DNA from: Oscillospiraceae bacterium
GTDB lineage: Bacteria; Bacillota; Clostridia; Oscillospirales; Oscillospiraceae
NCBI GenBank assembly: GCA_902802045.1
Contig: CADCKQ010000001.1
Location: 246,759 to 310,758, forward strand
Reading direction: 5' to 3'
DNA length: 64,000 bases
In this document: positions 14,920 to 24,022 of the stretch, one piece after another
Layout: each line of letters begins with the position of its first letter
How positions within the stretch are numbered: position 1 is the stretch's first letter
Made by a program: the position numbers and the translations under genes
Notes under the pieces: model-generated
The model's database searches: none
What the model saw: the letters and a program-made list of their open reading frames with translations, nothing else
What the model was told of the DNA's origin: nothing

Positions 14920-16389
14920 TCAGTTGAAATATTTCCTCAGAAAATATGCAGGCGCGCAGCTCCAAGCGTGACAATAGCTGTTTACGATCGTTCCCCCATA
15001 AGGCGATTCGTCCGGATCCAGGGGGTTGTAAAGTTCCCAGAAGGTATCTGCTCCCTCGTTTACCATTTCTCCCCAGTAGTCGCGGAGGAGCTTCAGGGCA
15101 TGCTCTTTTTCTCCGCAAAGGACCGCCGCTTCAACATAATGGTGCATCATATACGGAGTCACCGGGGCGAGAAGCTCCGGGCTGCTGAGCCTTAGGAGCA
15201 GATCTCGGGCTTCGCTGCCTTCCGTAACACCCCCCAGGATCATCCACACCTGACTTGCAAGAGATCTCTGCTTTTCGGGGCCGCTTATGAAGAATCCGCT
15301 TTCTTTATCCAGAAGGTATTCAAGCGCGGCTGATTTCTTTTCGGCGTATTCCTTCTCTGCTTCGGCAGCCTTCCCGTTCTCGCCGAGTATCTCCGCTATC
15401 CTTTTGGCGGCTTTCAGGCAGTACAGACAGACTCCCTGGGCAGATGCCTGTTTGTCAAGCGCAAGATTCCAGTCGATAAAACACCATCCGGGTCTCCCAT
15501 CGTCAATCACGACTCCTTTGCTGTCAAAGCAGTCACGGGCAAGTATGATCTGATTCCAGGCGACCGGCCAGAGCTCGCGCAAAGCCTCCGTATCTCCGGT
15601 CTCATTGAAGTAATCCAGTAGCGCGGGTACGAACAGCAGGGAGTAATCGAACATATAGACGTCATCCGCTTCGATCTCCGGCTCAGTAAACACCGCGGCA
15701 GGGATCTTCCCCCTGTCATCCGCGCATCCCGCAAATAGATAGAGGCATCTCTTGACAAGGCTGCTGCATCGGTAGCTTTCGTAATTTGCCAGAGCCTGAA
15801 GGCGGAGATCCCCGAGCCAAAGGCGCCTGTCGCGTTTCGGGCCATCTTCAAACACTTTCTGCATGCACTCGTGTAGCGTTCTGCAGGCTACTGCGTCCAT
15901 CTTCCCTAGCAGGCTGTCCCCAGAGCGATAAGGCCGAAGCCTCGCATCGTCTGCCGAGCTCTCCGCAAGACAGGATATTCTTTCGATAACGGCTGAATAT
16001 TTGCTGCTTGCAGCCAGAACTTCGATCTTAACGTATCGGAAGGCATATCTGCGCGGCAGCTTCAAAGCAGCTGGTAGTATGTCGATATGGATCTGCTCGT
16101 TCTGTATCCAGCCTCTGCTTATCCAGCCCCTGTAATCCGCCGGATCTTCGTGCAGTTCCGATTCGCGCTCCGCAAATTGTATATTCAGCCACAGGGGCGC
16201 ATCCGGATGACTGCCCTCATATGCAAGCTCCATCCTTATATGTCCTACATAATGCGTGCCGAAATCGAATACGGTCTTTCCGCCTTCCCCAAGCACGGTC
16301 CTTTCAAAACCGGGGGGAACAGCTTCCGTTATATTCAGGGTCGGCTCAAGCGCCCTTGCTTTTTCAAGAAACATTTCGTTTGAGATCAT
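14920..16389 (-). CDS. GH78 alpha-L-rhamnosidase, intracellular type
   Basis: A 489-residue glycoside hydrolase without a signal peptide. An N-terminal beta-sandwich (about 30-140) with FDFGTHYVGHIRM precedes the alpha/alpha-barrel. The GH78 signature EDGPKRDRRLWLGDLR is at residues 181-196, with WCFIDW and DTFWELYNP later as candidate catalytic regions, and HAWSCAPAYFLRKY at the C-terminus. It is shorter than many secreted GH78 enzymes, in line with cytoplasmic action on imported rhamnosides. It follows pgmB by ten bases and ends before a terminator. Released L-rhamnose would feed the rhaB operon next door. Confidence 0.88.
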   Translation of the reverse strand: MISNEMFLEKARALEPTLNITEAVPPGFERTVLGEGGKTVFDFGTHYVGHIRMELAYEGSHPDAPLWLNIQFAERESELHEDPADYRGWISRGWIQNEQIHIDILPAALKLPRRYAFRYVKIEVLAASSKYSAVIERISCLAESSADDARLRPYRSGDSLLGKMDAVACRTLHECMQKVFEDGPKRDRRLWLGDLRLQALANYESYRCSSLVKRCLYLFAGCADDRGKIPAAVFTEPEIEADDVYMFDYSLLFVPALLDYFNETGDTEALRELWPVAWNQIILARDCFDSKGVVIDDGRPGWCFIDWNLALDKQASAQGVCLYCLKAAKRIAEILGENGKAAEAEKEYAEKKSAALEYLLDKESGFFISGPEKQRSLASQVWMILGGVTEGSEARDLLLRLSSPELLAPVTPYMMHHYVEAAVLCGEKEHALKLLRDYWGEMVNEGADTFWELYNPLDPDESPYGGTIVNSYCHAWSCAPAYFLRKYFN

Positions 16390-16399
16390 CTGAAGCTCC

Positions 16400-17041
16400 T
16401 TATTTCAGGATATCTGCCAATTCCGAGATACTTTTGAGATTGAAGTCTCCTGCACCGGCTTTCGCGGCGTCTCCCACACATGCGACTTTCATGCCTCCCG
16501 CATGTCCGGCCGCGGCGCCTGAAACTGCATCTTCGACCACGATGCACTTTTCTGCAGGCATGCACAGCATTTCGGAGGCTTTTACAAAAACCTCCGGGTC
16601 AGGCTTGGACCGGGTGATATTGTTCCCGTCCGAAACTGCGTCAAAATAGCTCCCGAGCCCTATCTGCTGGAGAATAAATGGGGTGTTTTTGGATGAAGAG
16701 CCTATGGCGAGAGCATAACCCCTTTCGCGGAGCAGATCGAGGGTGTTTTTCACCTCATCGCTGAGGTCCTTCGGAGACATCTTTGAAAGATACTTTTTGT
16801 ACAGCTCGTTTTTCTGATCCGCAAGGCTTTCCTTCTCGGCGTCGGAAAGCGGAACGCCGTTATAGCGCTCCAGAACGATGTCGAGGCTTGCCATGCGGCT
16901 CACTCCCCGAAGTCTGTTGTTTATCGTCCTATCAAAATATACTCCTATATTGTCGGCCATCGCTTTCCAAGCAAGATAATGGTATTCGTCCGTGAAACAG
17001 ATCACCCCGTCGAGATCAAAGATAACAGCTTCAAATTTCAC
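16400..17041 (-). CDS. pgmB: beta-phosphoglucomutase
   Basis: A 213-residue HAD-superfamily phosphatase-fold enzyme. The catalytic aspartates are in FDLDGVICFTDEYHY near residues 8-22; the second acid is followed by the beta-PGM-type cap with RLRGVSRMASLDIVLE. GSSSKN (motif II) and SKPDPEVFVKA / VVEDAVSGAAAG (motifs III and IV) complete the site. It converts beta-glucose-1-phosphate to glucose-6-phosphate. Its start overlaps the stop of the GH3 gene by four bases (ATGA). That coupling matters because beta-glucose-1-phosphate must come from a phosphorylase. Confidence 0.93.
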   Translation of the reverse strand: MKFEAVIFDLDGVICFTDEYHYLAWKAMADNIGVYFDRTINNRLRGVSRMASLDIVLERYNGVPLSDAEKESLADQKNELYKKYLSKMSPKDLSDEVKNTLDLLRERGYALAIGSSSKNTPFILQQIGLGSYFDAVSDGNNITRSKPDPEVFVKASEMLCMPAEKCIVVEDAVSGAAAGHAGGMKVACVGDAAKAGAGDFNLKSISELADILK

Positions 17042-18774
17042 AGTGCAAGCTCCTCTCTGCCGCAGAAGGGATCTATCGGGCTGTTTCCTTCAAAAGCGCT
17101 TCTGCCCATCAGCTTGTCCATCACGGACGCCTGATAGTCGGGCGTGTTCGCGTAGGCATTTATATATGTTTTTATCATTGGCGCATCGAAAAGATGATAC
17201 GGATAGGCCGCACTGATCATCAGGGTCGGGACCTCCTGCACAAACCACGGGGCATCGTCGCCGAGCCCGAAGGTCACGTTCCAGTTGAGTCTCAATGTAG
17301 TATTGTTGGAAGCGTTTTCCATGTTGCAGATATAGACATAAAGATCGTAGACTTTTCTGGCCTCCTCCACAGAACGGTACATTTCGTGCATCAGCGCTTT
17401 CTTTTCCGCGCTCATTCCGGCAATGTCGCCCATATCCCGGACTGTTACTGTCGTCCGTCTGTCGCGCACGGATACTTCAAAGCCTTCGTCCTCAAAACGT
17501 TTTTTCCACGCTAGTACAACAGGATCTTCCGGATCGCTGTTTTTCTGTATCACGTTCAGATATACCCTTTTTGTTCTTTCAGGTGAAAGAGGCAGCAGAC
17601 CCTGCGTGTCTTTTACAAGCGTGACAGCCTTATCAGCGACCTGTTTTGCCCATTGTCTGTGGGTCCCGCATCCGACGGCGGAAAGAGCTTCGGGGCCCGG
17701 AACCAGAGTTCCCCTCTTCTGTTTAATGTGCAGACCGAGAGCCGCTTTAGTCGCAAGTATGCGAGTGACTGCATCGTCCAGTCTTTCGACAGTGAGGATC
17801 CCGTCTCTGATCCCTTCAAGGAGGAAACGGTAGTCTTCATCGATATCCTTGTTGAAAAGGATCATATCCACACCCGCCGCGATCGCAGACGGTATTGCGC
17901 GCGCTCTAGGCATCGCTGAAGTGAATCCGACCATCGGAGTCGCGTCCGTGGATACCATCCCGTTAAAACCGAGCTTTTCCCGGAGCAGCCCCGTAATGAG
18001 CGATCTCGAAAGACTTGCGGGCAGGAAGCGTTCATCCCTATCTGCATACGCCGGAAGCGCGATATGTCCGACCATGACAGTCTCGGCCCCCTGTGAAATC
18101 AGTGAGGAGTATATTTTCCCGAAGCTTTCGTCCCACTCCTCTCTGCTCAGGGAATTGACGCTGGTGAGTATATGCTGGTCGCGCTCATCGATCCCGTCGC
18201 CGGGAAAATGCTTTATGGCCACGGCGACGCCATTCTTTTTCGCTCCGCGCATATACGCGCTTGCGCAGCACAGGACCTTTTCGGGATCCGAACCGAAAGT
18301 CCTGATATTCGTTATCGGATTGTGAAACTCCCTGTTGATATCCGTTATCGGAGCAAAGCTCCAGTTAAGTCCCAGTGCGGCTCCCTCCGCGCAGGCCGTG
18401 TATCCCATACGATAAGCGGCCTCCGTATCGCCTGTCGCCGCAACAGCGAGCGGAGCGCCGAAAGAAGTTCCTTCAAATGCCAGCCCGTTGCCCCCGCACT
18501 CAGTATTGGCCGCCAGAAGCAGCGGTATCTTAGCCATGCTCTGTATCTTGCGGTGGGTCTCCTGAATATATGCCGCAGGCCCGGGACGGTACATCATCGC
18601 TCCGACATGTATTTCATCCAGCATATGGCGCAAAAGAGCGGGCTCGTCACTGAATCCCATGGGGCAGAACACCTGCCCCGCTTTTTCCTCGAGAGACATC
18701 TCTGACAGCGTATTCCGTACCCAGCTGATGTCGGTTTCGCTGAGATCAAAAGGTTTGGATCTGAGATCGATCAT
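17038..18774 (-). CDS. GH3 glycosidase or phosphorylase with Asp/His dyad
   Basis: A 578-residue GH3 protein without a signal peptide. The N-terminal TIM barrel covers about 15-340. The motif KHFPGDG is at 188-194, followed by a DQH dyad (D199, H201), and the nucleophile Asp277 lies in MVSTDATP. GH3 enzymes of the NagZ branch use such an Asp/His pair as acid/base, and some of them transfer to phosphate. A smaller alpha/beta domain (about 370-578) follows. GAGG eight bases upstream supports the ATG. It is translationally coupled to pgmB, so a beta-glucoside phosphorylase is a plausible activity; plain beta-glucosidase or beta-N-acetylglucosaminidase activity is the alternative. Confidence 0.85.
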   Translation of the reverse strand: MIDLRSKPFDLSETDISWVRNTLSEMSLEEKAGQVFCPMGFSDEPALLRHMLDEIHVGAMMYRPGPAAYIQETHRKIQSMAKIPLLLAANTECGGNGLAFEGTSFGAPLAVAATGDTEAAYRMGYTACAEGAALGLNWSFAPITDINREFHNPITNIRTFGSDPEKVLCCASAYMRGAKKNGVAVAIKHFPGDGIDERDQHILTSVNSLSREEWDESFGKIYSSLISQGAETVMVGHIALPAYADRDERFLPASLSRSLITGLLREKLGFNGMVSTDATPMVGFTSAMPRARAIPSAIAAGVDMILFNKDIDEDYRFLLEGIRDGILTVERLDDAVTRILATKAALGLHIKQKRGTLVPGPEALSAVGCGTHRQWAKQVADKAVTLVKDTQGLLPLSPERTKRVYLNVIQKNSDPEDPVVLAWKKRFEDEGFEVSVRDRRTTVTVRDMGDIAGMSAEKKALMHEMYRSVEEARKVYDLYVYICNMENASNNTTLRLNWNVTFGLGDDAPWFVQEVPTLMISAAYPYHLFDAPMIKTYINAYANTPDYQASVMDKLMGRSAFEGNSPIDPFCGREELAL

Positions 18775-18791
18775 ATGCTTTTCCTCTTTAT

Positions 18792-18818
18792 TAAAAAGGC
18801 GCGTCTGGAGCGCGCCGC
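18792..18818 (-). terminator. terminator after the ribose-type ABC operon
   Basis: GGCGCG and CGCGCC pair around CTCCAGA and are followed on the minus strand by TTTTTAATAA. It lies between the last permease gene and the GH3 gene, whose start is only 18 bases further on, so GH3 transcription may depend on partial readthrough. Confidence 0.75.
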
Positions 18819-18831
18819 GTGTTTTTCCGTT

Positions 18832-19833
18832 TTAAGATCTTATCGGCCTGAGGATCTGTTTCAGGCGCCGCTCGTTGCTCAGCCAGATCAGGAAGAGCAC
18901 AAGCAGAACTGCATTTATAATCGACTGCGCCGAGGCACTTACCTCGTTGGAAAATGCAGCAAAGGTCGAATTAAGCATCGACATGCAGAGGGCTGCAAGC
19001 AGATACCCTGCTTTTTCATTGACATAGCGGCCTATATATCCTCCTATGAACATGGGGAGAAAAGCCGTGAACATGATAGAGATAGAAGCGAAGTTAAGGG
19101 ATCCTCCGTTGATGCTGTTGCTTCTCGCGACCTGCAGGAACCCAACCGCGCCCATCAGCGCGCCGCATATTGCATAGCAGACGAGAGCATTGGGCACCTC
19201 GCGCACGCCTGTATTGACCGCAACCTTCTGCCCATTCTTCAGCGCGTTGTAGTCATACCCGAATTTTGTATGGTCAAACAGCCAAATGACGATGAAAAGA
19301 GCTGCGGCAATCACGAGCAGTGACCATATCCAGTTGCCTGCGAAAGCGGAAATCGAAGCATTACGTACTTCGGTCATCACATATTTCCCGCCAGTAAGCG
19401 TAAAGGTCAGCCCTTCAAATATAAGGGTAACTCCGAGAGAAGCGATTATCGGAGGTATGCGCAGCGTCACATAGAGAGCTCCTGAAGCCAAGCCGAGCAG
19501 CGCGCCGATCAGAATGCCCAGAAGAAGCATTGCGGCAGCGCTTCCTGGACCGCCCTGAAGCATTGCATAGCTGATACGTGATGACAGTACCGAAGCCAGG
19601 ACCGCCATAGAGCCCAGAGAGAAATCGAAGCGCCCGGAATTAAGGTTTATGGACAGAGCCATTGTCGTAAGCATAACTATTGCAGTATAAAGCACGAAGT
19701 AATTGAAGCCTGTGCGGTTTGCTATCATGCTCTTCCCGTTGGCTGCACAGAGGATCAGAAGCACGGCTGCAAAAATAACGGGTATCGCCAGCGCTCCGGT
19801 CAGTTTTTTTGCTGCAGATATGCTCTTATTCAT
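18832..19833 (-). CDS. ABC sugar importer permease, RbsC type (second permease)
   Basis: A 333-residue integral membrane protein with about nine hydrophobic segments. The family pattern is visible as MALSINLNSGRFDFSLGSMAVLASV near the start (cited in part), LGILIGALLGLASGALYV, and NTGVREVPNALVCYAICG before GGYIGRYVNEKAGYLL. It belongs to the BPD_transp_2 family of ribose, xylose and rhamnose importers. GGCGGAGAT precedes the ATG. It comes last in an importer operon, after the binding protein and a stable hairpin. The importer has two different permeases that probably form a heterodimer. Rhamnosides or rhamnose are the inferred cargo. Confidence 0.9.
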   Translation of the reverse strand: MNKSISAAKKLTGALAIPVIFAAVLLILCAANGKSMIANRTGFNYFVLYTAIVMLTTMALSINLNSGRFDFSLGSMAVLASVLSSRISYAMLQGGPGSAAAMLLLGILIGALLGLASGALYVTLRIPPIIASLGVTLIFEGLTFTLTGGKYVMTEVRNASISAFAGNWIWSLLVIAAALFIVIWLFDHTKFGYDYNALKNGQKVAVNTGVREVPNALVCYAICGALMGAVGFLQVARSNSINGGSLNFASISIMFTAFLPMFIGGYIGRYVNEKAGYLLAALCMSMLNSTFAAFSNEVSASAQSIINAVLLVLFLIWLSNERRLKQILRPIRS

Positions 19834-19865
19834 ATCTCCGCCTCCCGATAAAACATTTATTTGCC

Positions 19866-19895
19866 GTACACAGCCGGATGATTCCGACTGTGTAC
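19866..19895 (-). promoter_or_regulatory. intercistronic hairpin after the binding protein gene
   Basis: GTACACAGCCGG and CCGACTGTGTAC form a 12-bp stem with one G-U type mismatch and a 6-base loop. There is no T tract. Such hairpins after binding-protein genes commonly protect the upstream mRNA and raise binding-protein output over the permease. Confidence 0.6.
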
Positions 19896-19916
19896 CGCTT
19901 ACTGAAAACTGACCGA

Positions 19917-21080
19917 TTATCCGCGGTCAGCCGCGACTGCGGCAGAAAAGTCTGCGTAGGAAACATCACCGATGATGGTGTCGAGAACTTCCTTTGAGAA
20001 AATGGGGCTGTCGCCCTGGTCTGCCGCTGCGTATTTCTGGAATGAATCCGCATCAGTAGCAACGAGGTAATCCTGGCTGAGAGAGATGGCATTGCCTTCA
20101 TCGTCACGGACAGGCGTTCCGTTCACTGCATTGAGAACTGCTGCAAATACGGGGCCGATGCTGGAAGAATATTTGCCGGCGAGATATACGAGCTTGCCGT
20201 CTGCCATGGCTTCGCCGTTGGCAGATGTAAAGGAGTCGATATCTGAGAACGCGATACCGGCGTCATTGAGATTCTGTGTAAAGAACGTGGTTGCCATACC
20301 GACTGAAAGGAACGCATCGGGCTGGGCACCGATGCAAGCGAAAAGCTCATCGAAGGTGGTATCGCCAAAGCCCTGGAAGTAACCTGCGAGCTCAACATCC
20401 TTGCTCTCAACTTTCTTGAGGTCGATCCCCTGATCTGCGAAAATCTGACCAACTATTGCATCCTTCTCGGAAGCTCCGCCGTATGTTGCGCCTATACCGG
20501 CTAGGACGCCTGCTGCGCGGAAGACATGCATCGGGTTGGGAATGAACGCGCCGTACATGGCGATCTTTTTGGCGCCCTGGTCCGCAAAGTATTTGCCCAT
20601 TGCGTAACCTGCCTCATACTCGGTGTCCATGCTGGGTCCGATCTGTCCGACAAAGTATTCGCTGGTCTTGAACTGTTCATACTGGGCATCATCCAGCATG
20701 CCGGAGGCGACGGCGTAATAAAGCCCGTTGTCAATGCAAGTCTGCAGCTGGGTCGCGCGGTCGCTTGCGGAGAAGGAAATGATCGCGTCATATCCCTGTG
20801 CTGCGAACTTCTCAATCGCGGCCTTCTCGGCAGCTGCATCAGCGAGCTGCTCGGTGTAACTGAATTCCACATTGTAGTTGCTCTGGATATAGTTCCGGTA
20901 ATAATTGGCAAAGCCGAGTGCTTCTTCACCGCTTACGTCGGCAACCAGAACGCCGATCTTTACGGTCTTGCCGCTGTCTCCGGCAGGCGCCTGCTCGCTT
21001 GCAGCGGGTGCGGCAGAACCGCAGGCAGCAAGTGCGAGAACCATAACCATTGCGAGAATCATTGCTAAATACTTTTTCAT
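19917..21080 (-). CDS. sugar ABC transporter binding lipoprotein, RbsB type
   Basis: A 387-residue lipoprotein with signal peptide and lipobox LAACGS (Cys20), then an Ala/Pro/Ser linker to about residue 37. The rest is a type 1 periplasmic binding fold beginning VKIGVLVADVSGEE, with AAQGYDAIISFSASDRATQL at about 92-111 and a FTSANGEAMADG segment near 285. It lacks a close match to RbsB itself. It lies between the two permease genes of the operon, which is an unusual order, and is followed by a stabilising hairpin. It is expected to capture the sugar outside the membrane. Confidence 0.88.
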   Translation of the reverse strand: MKKYLAMILAMVMVLALAACGSAAPAASEQAPAGDSGKTVKIGVLVADVSGEEALGFANYYRNYIQSNYNVEFSYTEQLADAAAEKAAIEKFAAQGYDAIISFSASDRATQLQTCIDNGLYYAVASGMLDDAQYEQFKTSEYFVGQIGPSMDTEYEAGYAMGKYFADQGAKKIAMYGAFIPNPMHVFRAAGVLAGIGATYGGASEKDAIVGQIFADQGIDLKKVESKDVELAGYFQGFGDTTFDELFACIGAQPDAFLSVGMATTFFTQNLNDAGIAFSDIDSFTSANGEAMADGKLVYLAGKYSSSIGPVFAAVLNAVNGTPVRDDEGNAISLSQDYLVATDADSFQKYAAADQGDSPIFSKEVLDTIIGDVSYADFSAAVAADRG

Positions 21081-21136
21081 GGTATTTCCTCCATATAAAT
21101 AATGTTTATTTCAACGCTTATGCGCGGAAAACCGGG

Positions 21137-22129
21137 TCATCTGGGCAGAAGCTGTGAACGGTAATTCATGCCGGTCACATATACGACTGCCAGGAAAAAG
21201 ACAGCGGATACTATCTGTGAGATACCGTAGCCCGCATTTGAATCGATCAGTATCTTCAGGATGTTGTTCAGGATGATGTAGCTGAATCCTCCAACGACTG
21301 CGGCATATATCTTCGAACGCGGGCCTCCCGAAATGGGCATTCCTCCGAACACAATGGCAACCAGAATATTCATTCCTATGCTTCCTGCCGTTCCGGTGGT
21401 AACTGAAGGAGTATATACAAGAGTAAGGAAGGCTCCTATGCCAACTCCTATACCGGCCATTATGAAAGCGAGTATCGCGTATTTGTTCAGATCTATTCCC
21501 GTGAGCTTTGCACAGACCGGATTGCCTCCGAGGAATTTCTGCCTGCGCCCCAGTTTCGTATAATCGAAGAGGAACATGCAGACAGCAAAGAACACCGTAA
21601 GGACTAGTATCTTAAACCACATCACATCAAAGGGTCTGACCACTTCTGCCGGAATGCTGATTCCTCCGAGCGCGCCCCCGTTGGCTGTAATGATCTGGGC
21701 AGCCACAGCGGACAGGACAGACATCATGGCAACAGTTGTGACAAAAACCGGGATATGGAACACCGATGCCAGTACCGAGCTCAGCAGGGAGCAGCCTATG
21801 GCAACGCCGAAGATCGCCAACAGCATCAGACCGAAGTTTCCTGTCGCGTTATATACCATTACTCCGACAGTCGCGGAAAAGAGCGTCGATGCGCCAAGGC
21901 TTATATCAAAGGAGCCCAGCGTATATATGAATGTCGCACCTGTTGCGACTATAGCCAGAACTACACCCTCGTTTAATAGTATTTTCAGATACATCGGCAG
22001 ACGGTAACCTTTTGCCTGAACGGTAAGGCAGAGCACGGCAAACAGGACAGCCAGGGCGACAAAAGGAAGTACCGTGACCAGACGCTGCCGGCGCTTATAT
22101 TTTTTCAACAGTGCAGTCTTTGAATCCAT
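21137..22129 (-). CDS. ABC sugar importer permease, RbsC type (first permease)
   Basis: A 330-residue membrane protein with about nine transmembrane segments. The family pattern appears in TLGSFDISLGASTLFSATVG near residues 70-90, LGGNPVCAKLTGIDLNKYAI near 200 and the loop FGGMPISGGPRSKIY near 270. It starts 12 bases after the ATPase gene. It pairs with the second permease (18832-19833) and is clearly different from it in sequence, which implies a heterodimeric channel. Confidence 0.9.
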   Translation of the reverse strand: MDSKTALLKKYKRRQRLVTVLPFVALAVLFAVLCLTVQAKGYRLPMYLKILLNEGVVLAIVATGATFIYTLGSFDISLGASTLFSATVGVMVYNATGNFGLMLLAIFGVAIGCSLLSSVLASVFHIPVFVTTVAMMSVLSAVAAQIITANGGALGGISIPAEVVRPFDVMWFKILVLTVFFAVCMFLFDYTKLGRRQKFLGGNPVCAKLTGIDLNKYAILAFIMAGIGVGIGAFLTLVYTPSVTTGTAGSIGMNILVAIVFGGMPISGGPRSKIYAAVVGGFSYIILNNILKILIDSNAGYGISQIVSAVFFLAVVYVTGMNYRSQLLPR

Positions 22130-22141
22130 ATGCCTGCCTCC

Positions 22142-23641
22142 TCAGATCATGTAATTGATCACATCCGCATCGGAAAGGCTTTCGCTGCGTGTGAATTCTT
22201 TTGTTATTCTCCCGTCTTTCATAATGATGAGCCTGTCGCTCATACCTATGAGTTCGGGCAGTTCTTCAGAAATGATCAGTATCGCCTTGCCCTGCTTCTT
22301 CATATCCGACATGAGCCTGTACATATCGCGCTTAACACCGATATCCACACCGCGGGTGGGACAGTCCAGAATTAGAATGTCACTGCCTCTTCCGATCCAT
22401 TTGCCGAAAACGACCTTCTGTTTATTGCCTCCGGAGAGTTGCTGTACAGCCTGGTCTCTATCCGAACATTTGATCGAAAGATCAGCGATCTGTTTGTCGA
22501 CGTATTTCTTTTCGTTTCCAGCAGTAAGCAGAAAGCCTGAAACAGCGTAACGGTCAAGCCCCGCGATCGCTATATTGTCACGGATGCTCGCAGTAAGGTT
22601 GAGCGATTCTGTGTCACGGTCCTTTGCCACGTAGCCGATGTTATGTTTCATTGAAGAACCCTCATCACGAATCTCTGAGCCGTCGCCTGTGACTACTCTT
22701 CCGCTTTCAGGACGTATTGCTCCGAACAGGACTTTTCCGAGAGTATGCATGCCGCAATGGCTGAGTCCTCCGATACCGACGATCTCTCCCTTGCGGAGTG
22801 TCAGATCCACCCCGTCCAGCTCGCCCGGAATGCTCAGATCCTCGCCTTTCAACGCGATCTCATCCAAAGATGACGGTATGAAATCGCTGCGGTAGTAGTC
22901 GCCTTTCAATTCACGCCCGATCATGCTCATTCGGATGGCGTCCGGGTTGAACTCTTCTTTGCTGAATGTCCTAATCAGATTCCCGTCTCTGAGAACTGTC
23001 AGCGTGTCGCAGACATCCATTATTTCATCCAGATCGTGCGAAATGAACAGAACTGCCTTATCCTCTTCACGGAACCGCCTCATTACATCGTAAAGAATAT
23101 TGCGGCCTTCATGCGAAAGAGCTGTAGACGTTTCATCAACGACCAGAACATCCGGATCTTTCATTACAACCTTGGCTATCTCGACAAGTTTCCGCGCCTG
23201 GAAATCCAGTGCGGACATCGGCATATTTCCGCGGATATCCGAGGCCCCAATTGCGTCCAGAGCTAGGTCCGCCTGTCTGTTCATTTCCTCTCTGTCTACG
23301 ACCGGGCCTTTGCGGAATTTCTTTACTTCTGCGAGAAACAGGTTCTCAGCAACAGAAATGCCGGATATGGTTCCGCTCTCCTGAACGATCATGCCTATGC
23401 CCTTTTCCAGAGCATCAATCATGCTGACCGGAGACCACGGCTCGCCGCGGAAAAACATTTCGCCTTCGTCTGCTTTCTGCATTCCTGCAGCGATGGAAGA
23501 AATGGTGGATTTCCCCGAACCGTTTTCTCCTATCAGCCCGCAGATCTCTCCCGGGAATGCGTCAAGGTCGACACCGTCGAGAGCGATGGTGCTCGAAAAG
23601 CGCTTATGTATATTTTTCATCTGAAGGATGGGAGCTTTCAT
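22142..23641 (-). CDS. sugar ABC transporter ATPase, RbsA type with two ATPase domains
   Basis: A 499-residue fused double ABC ATPase. The first domain has Walker A GENGSGKS near residue 38 and Walker B VLVVDETST near 165. Its signature region (MSALDFQARKLVEIAK) is degenerate, as is common in the first half of RbsA-like proteins. The second domain lacks a classical Walker A (GLSHCGMHTLGK) but has LSGGNKQKV and ILILDCPTRGVDIG. ATP hydrolysis by one site is therefore expected to dominate. AGAGGTGAG before the ATG fits. It is the first gene of the importer operon, divergent from the AraC-GH39 regulator. Confidence 0.92.
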   Translation of the reverse strand: MKAPILQMKNIHKRFSSTIALDGVDLDAFPGEICGLIGENGSGKSTISSIAAGMQKADEGEMFFRGEPWSPVSMIDALEKGIGMIVQESGTISGISVAENLFLAEVKKFRKGPVVDREEMNRQADLALDAIGASDIRGNMPMSALDFQARKLVEIAKVVMKDPDVLVVDETSTALSHEGRNILYDVMRRFREEDKAVLFISHDLDEIMDVCDTLTVLRDGNLIRTFSKEEFNPDAIRMSMIGRELKGDYYRSDFIPSSLDEIALKGEDLSIPGELDGVDLTLRKGEIVGIGGLSHCGMHTLGKVLFGAIRPESGRVVTGDGSEIRDEGSSMKHNIGYVAKDRDTESLNLTASIRDNIAIAGLDRYAVSGFLLTAGNEKKYVDKQIADLSIKCSDRDQAVQQLSGGNKQKVVFGKWIGRGSDILILDCPTRGVDIGVKRDMYRLMSDMKKQGKAILIISEELPELIGMSDRLIIMKDGRITKEFTRSESLSDADVINYMI

Positions 23642-24022
23642 ATTCTCACCTCTTGTCCGATATTCTAGAATAACAGGCAGGCCCGAACCATAATTGCTTT
23701 ATCCTCTTTTGGTCGATCTTTTTTGCTGTTCGGACATTAAAATACAGAAGCCGACACCAGATATCGGTTTCTGCTTTTCCAACGATAATAATCCGAGGAT
23801 TATGTGAAAGTTGCATAAAAGCAGGAGCTTTAAATTAGCCATTTTTCACAAAAATCAGCGTGATTTTTATTCTGCAAAGTCTTTTGTAAGAAAAGGATAA
23901 AAATTATATATTATAGTTTATAATATTTTTTCATCGAATTTTTAATCTGTTTTTTCTGTTCATGTGTTGATTTTTGCTCTCTCCTTGGTATACTTGTATC
24001 ATATTTGAGGGAGATTTGAGCT
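23642..24022. other. divergent control region of the importer operon and the AraC-GH39 gene
   Basis: No gene is seen in these 381 bases. A 12-bp perfect palindrome TATTCTAGAATA lies at 23661-23672, close to the importer start, and covers the only plausible -10 (TATTCT) for the importer; its -35 is poor, as expected for an activator-dependent promoter. An imperfect hairpin with arms CAGAAGCCGA / TCGGTTTCTG lies at 23744-23772. The stretch from about 23880 to 23945 is very AT-rich. Confidence 0.5.
23967..23994 (+). promoter_or_regulatory. promoter of the AraC-GH39 regulator gene
   Basis: TTGATT (23967-23972), 16-base spacer, TATACT (23989-23994), followed by GAGGGAG eight to nine bases before the ATG at 24023. 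Confidence 0.65.

Noticed and set aside
23744..23772. Hairpin with arms CAGAAGCCGA / TCGGTTTCTG considered as a terminator
   Set aside because: No plus-strand gene precedes it, only four T residues follow, and on the minus strand it would lie in or upstream of the importer leader. Its role is unclear, so it is listed only within the intergenic region.
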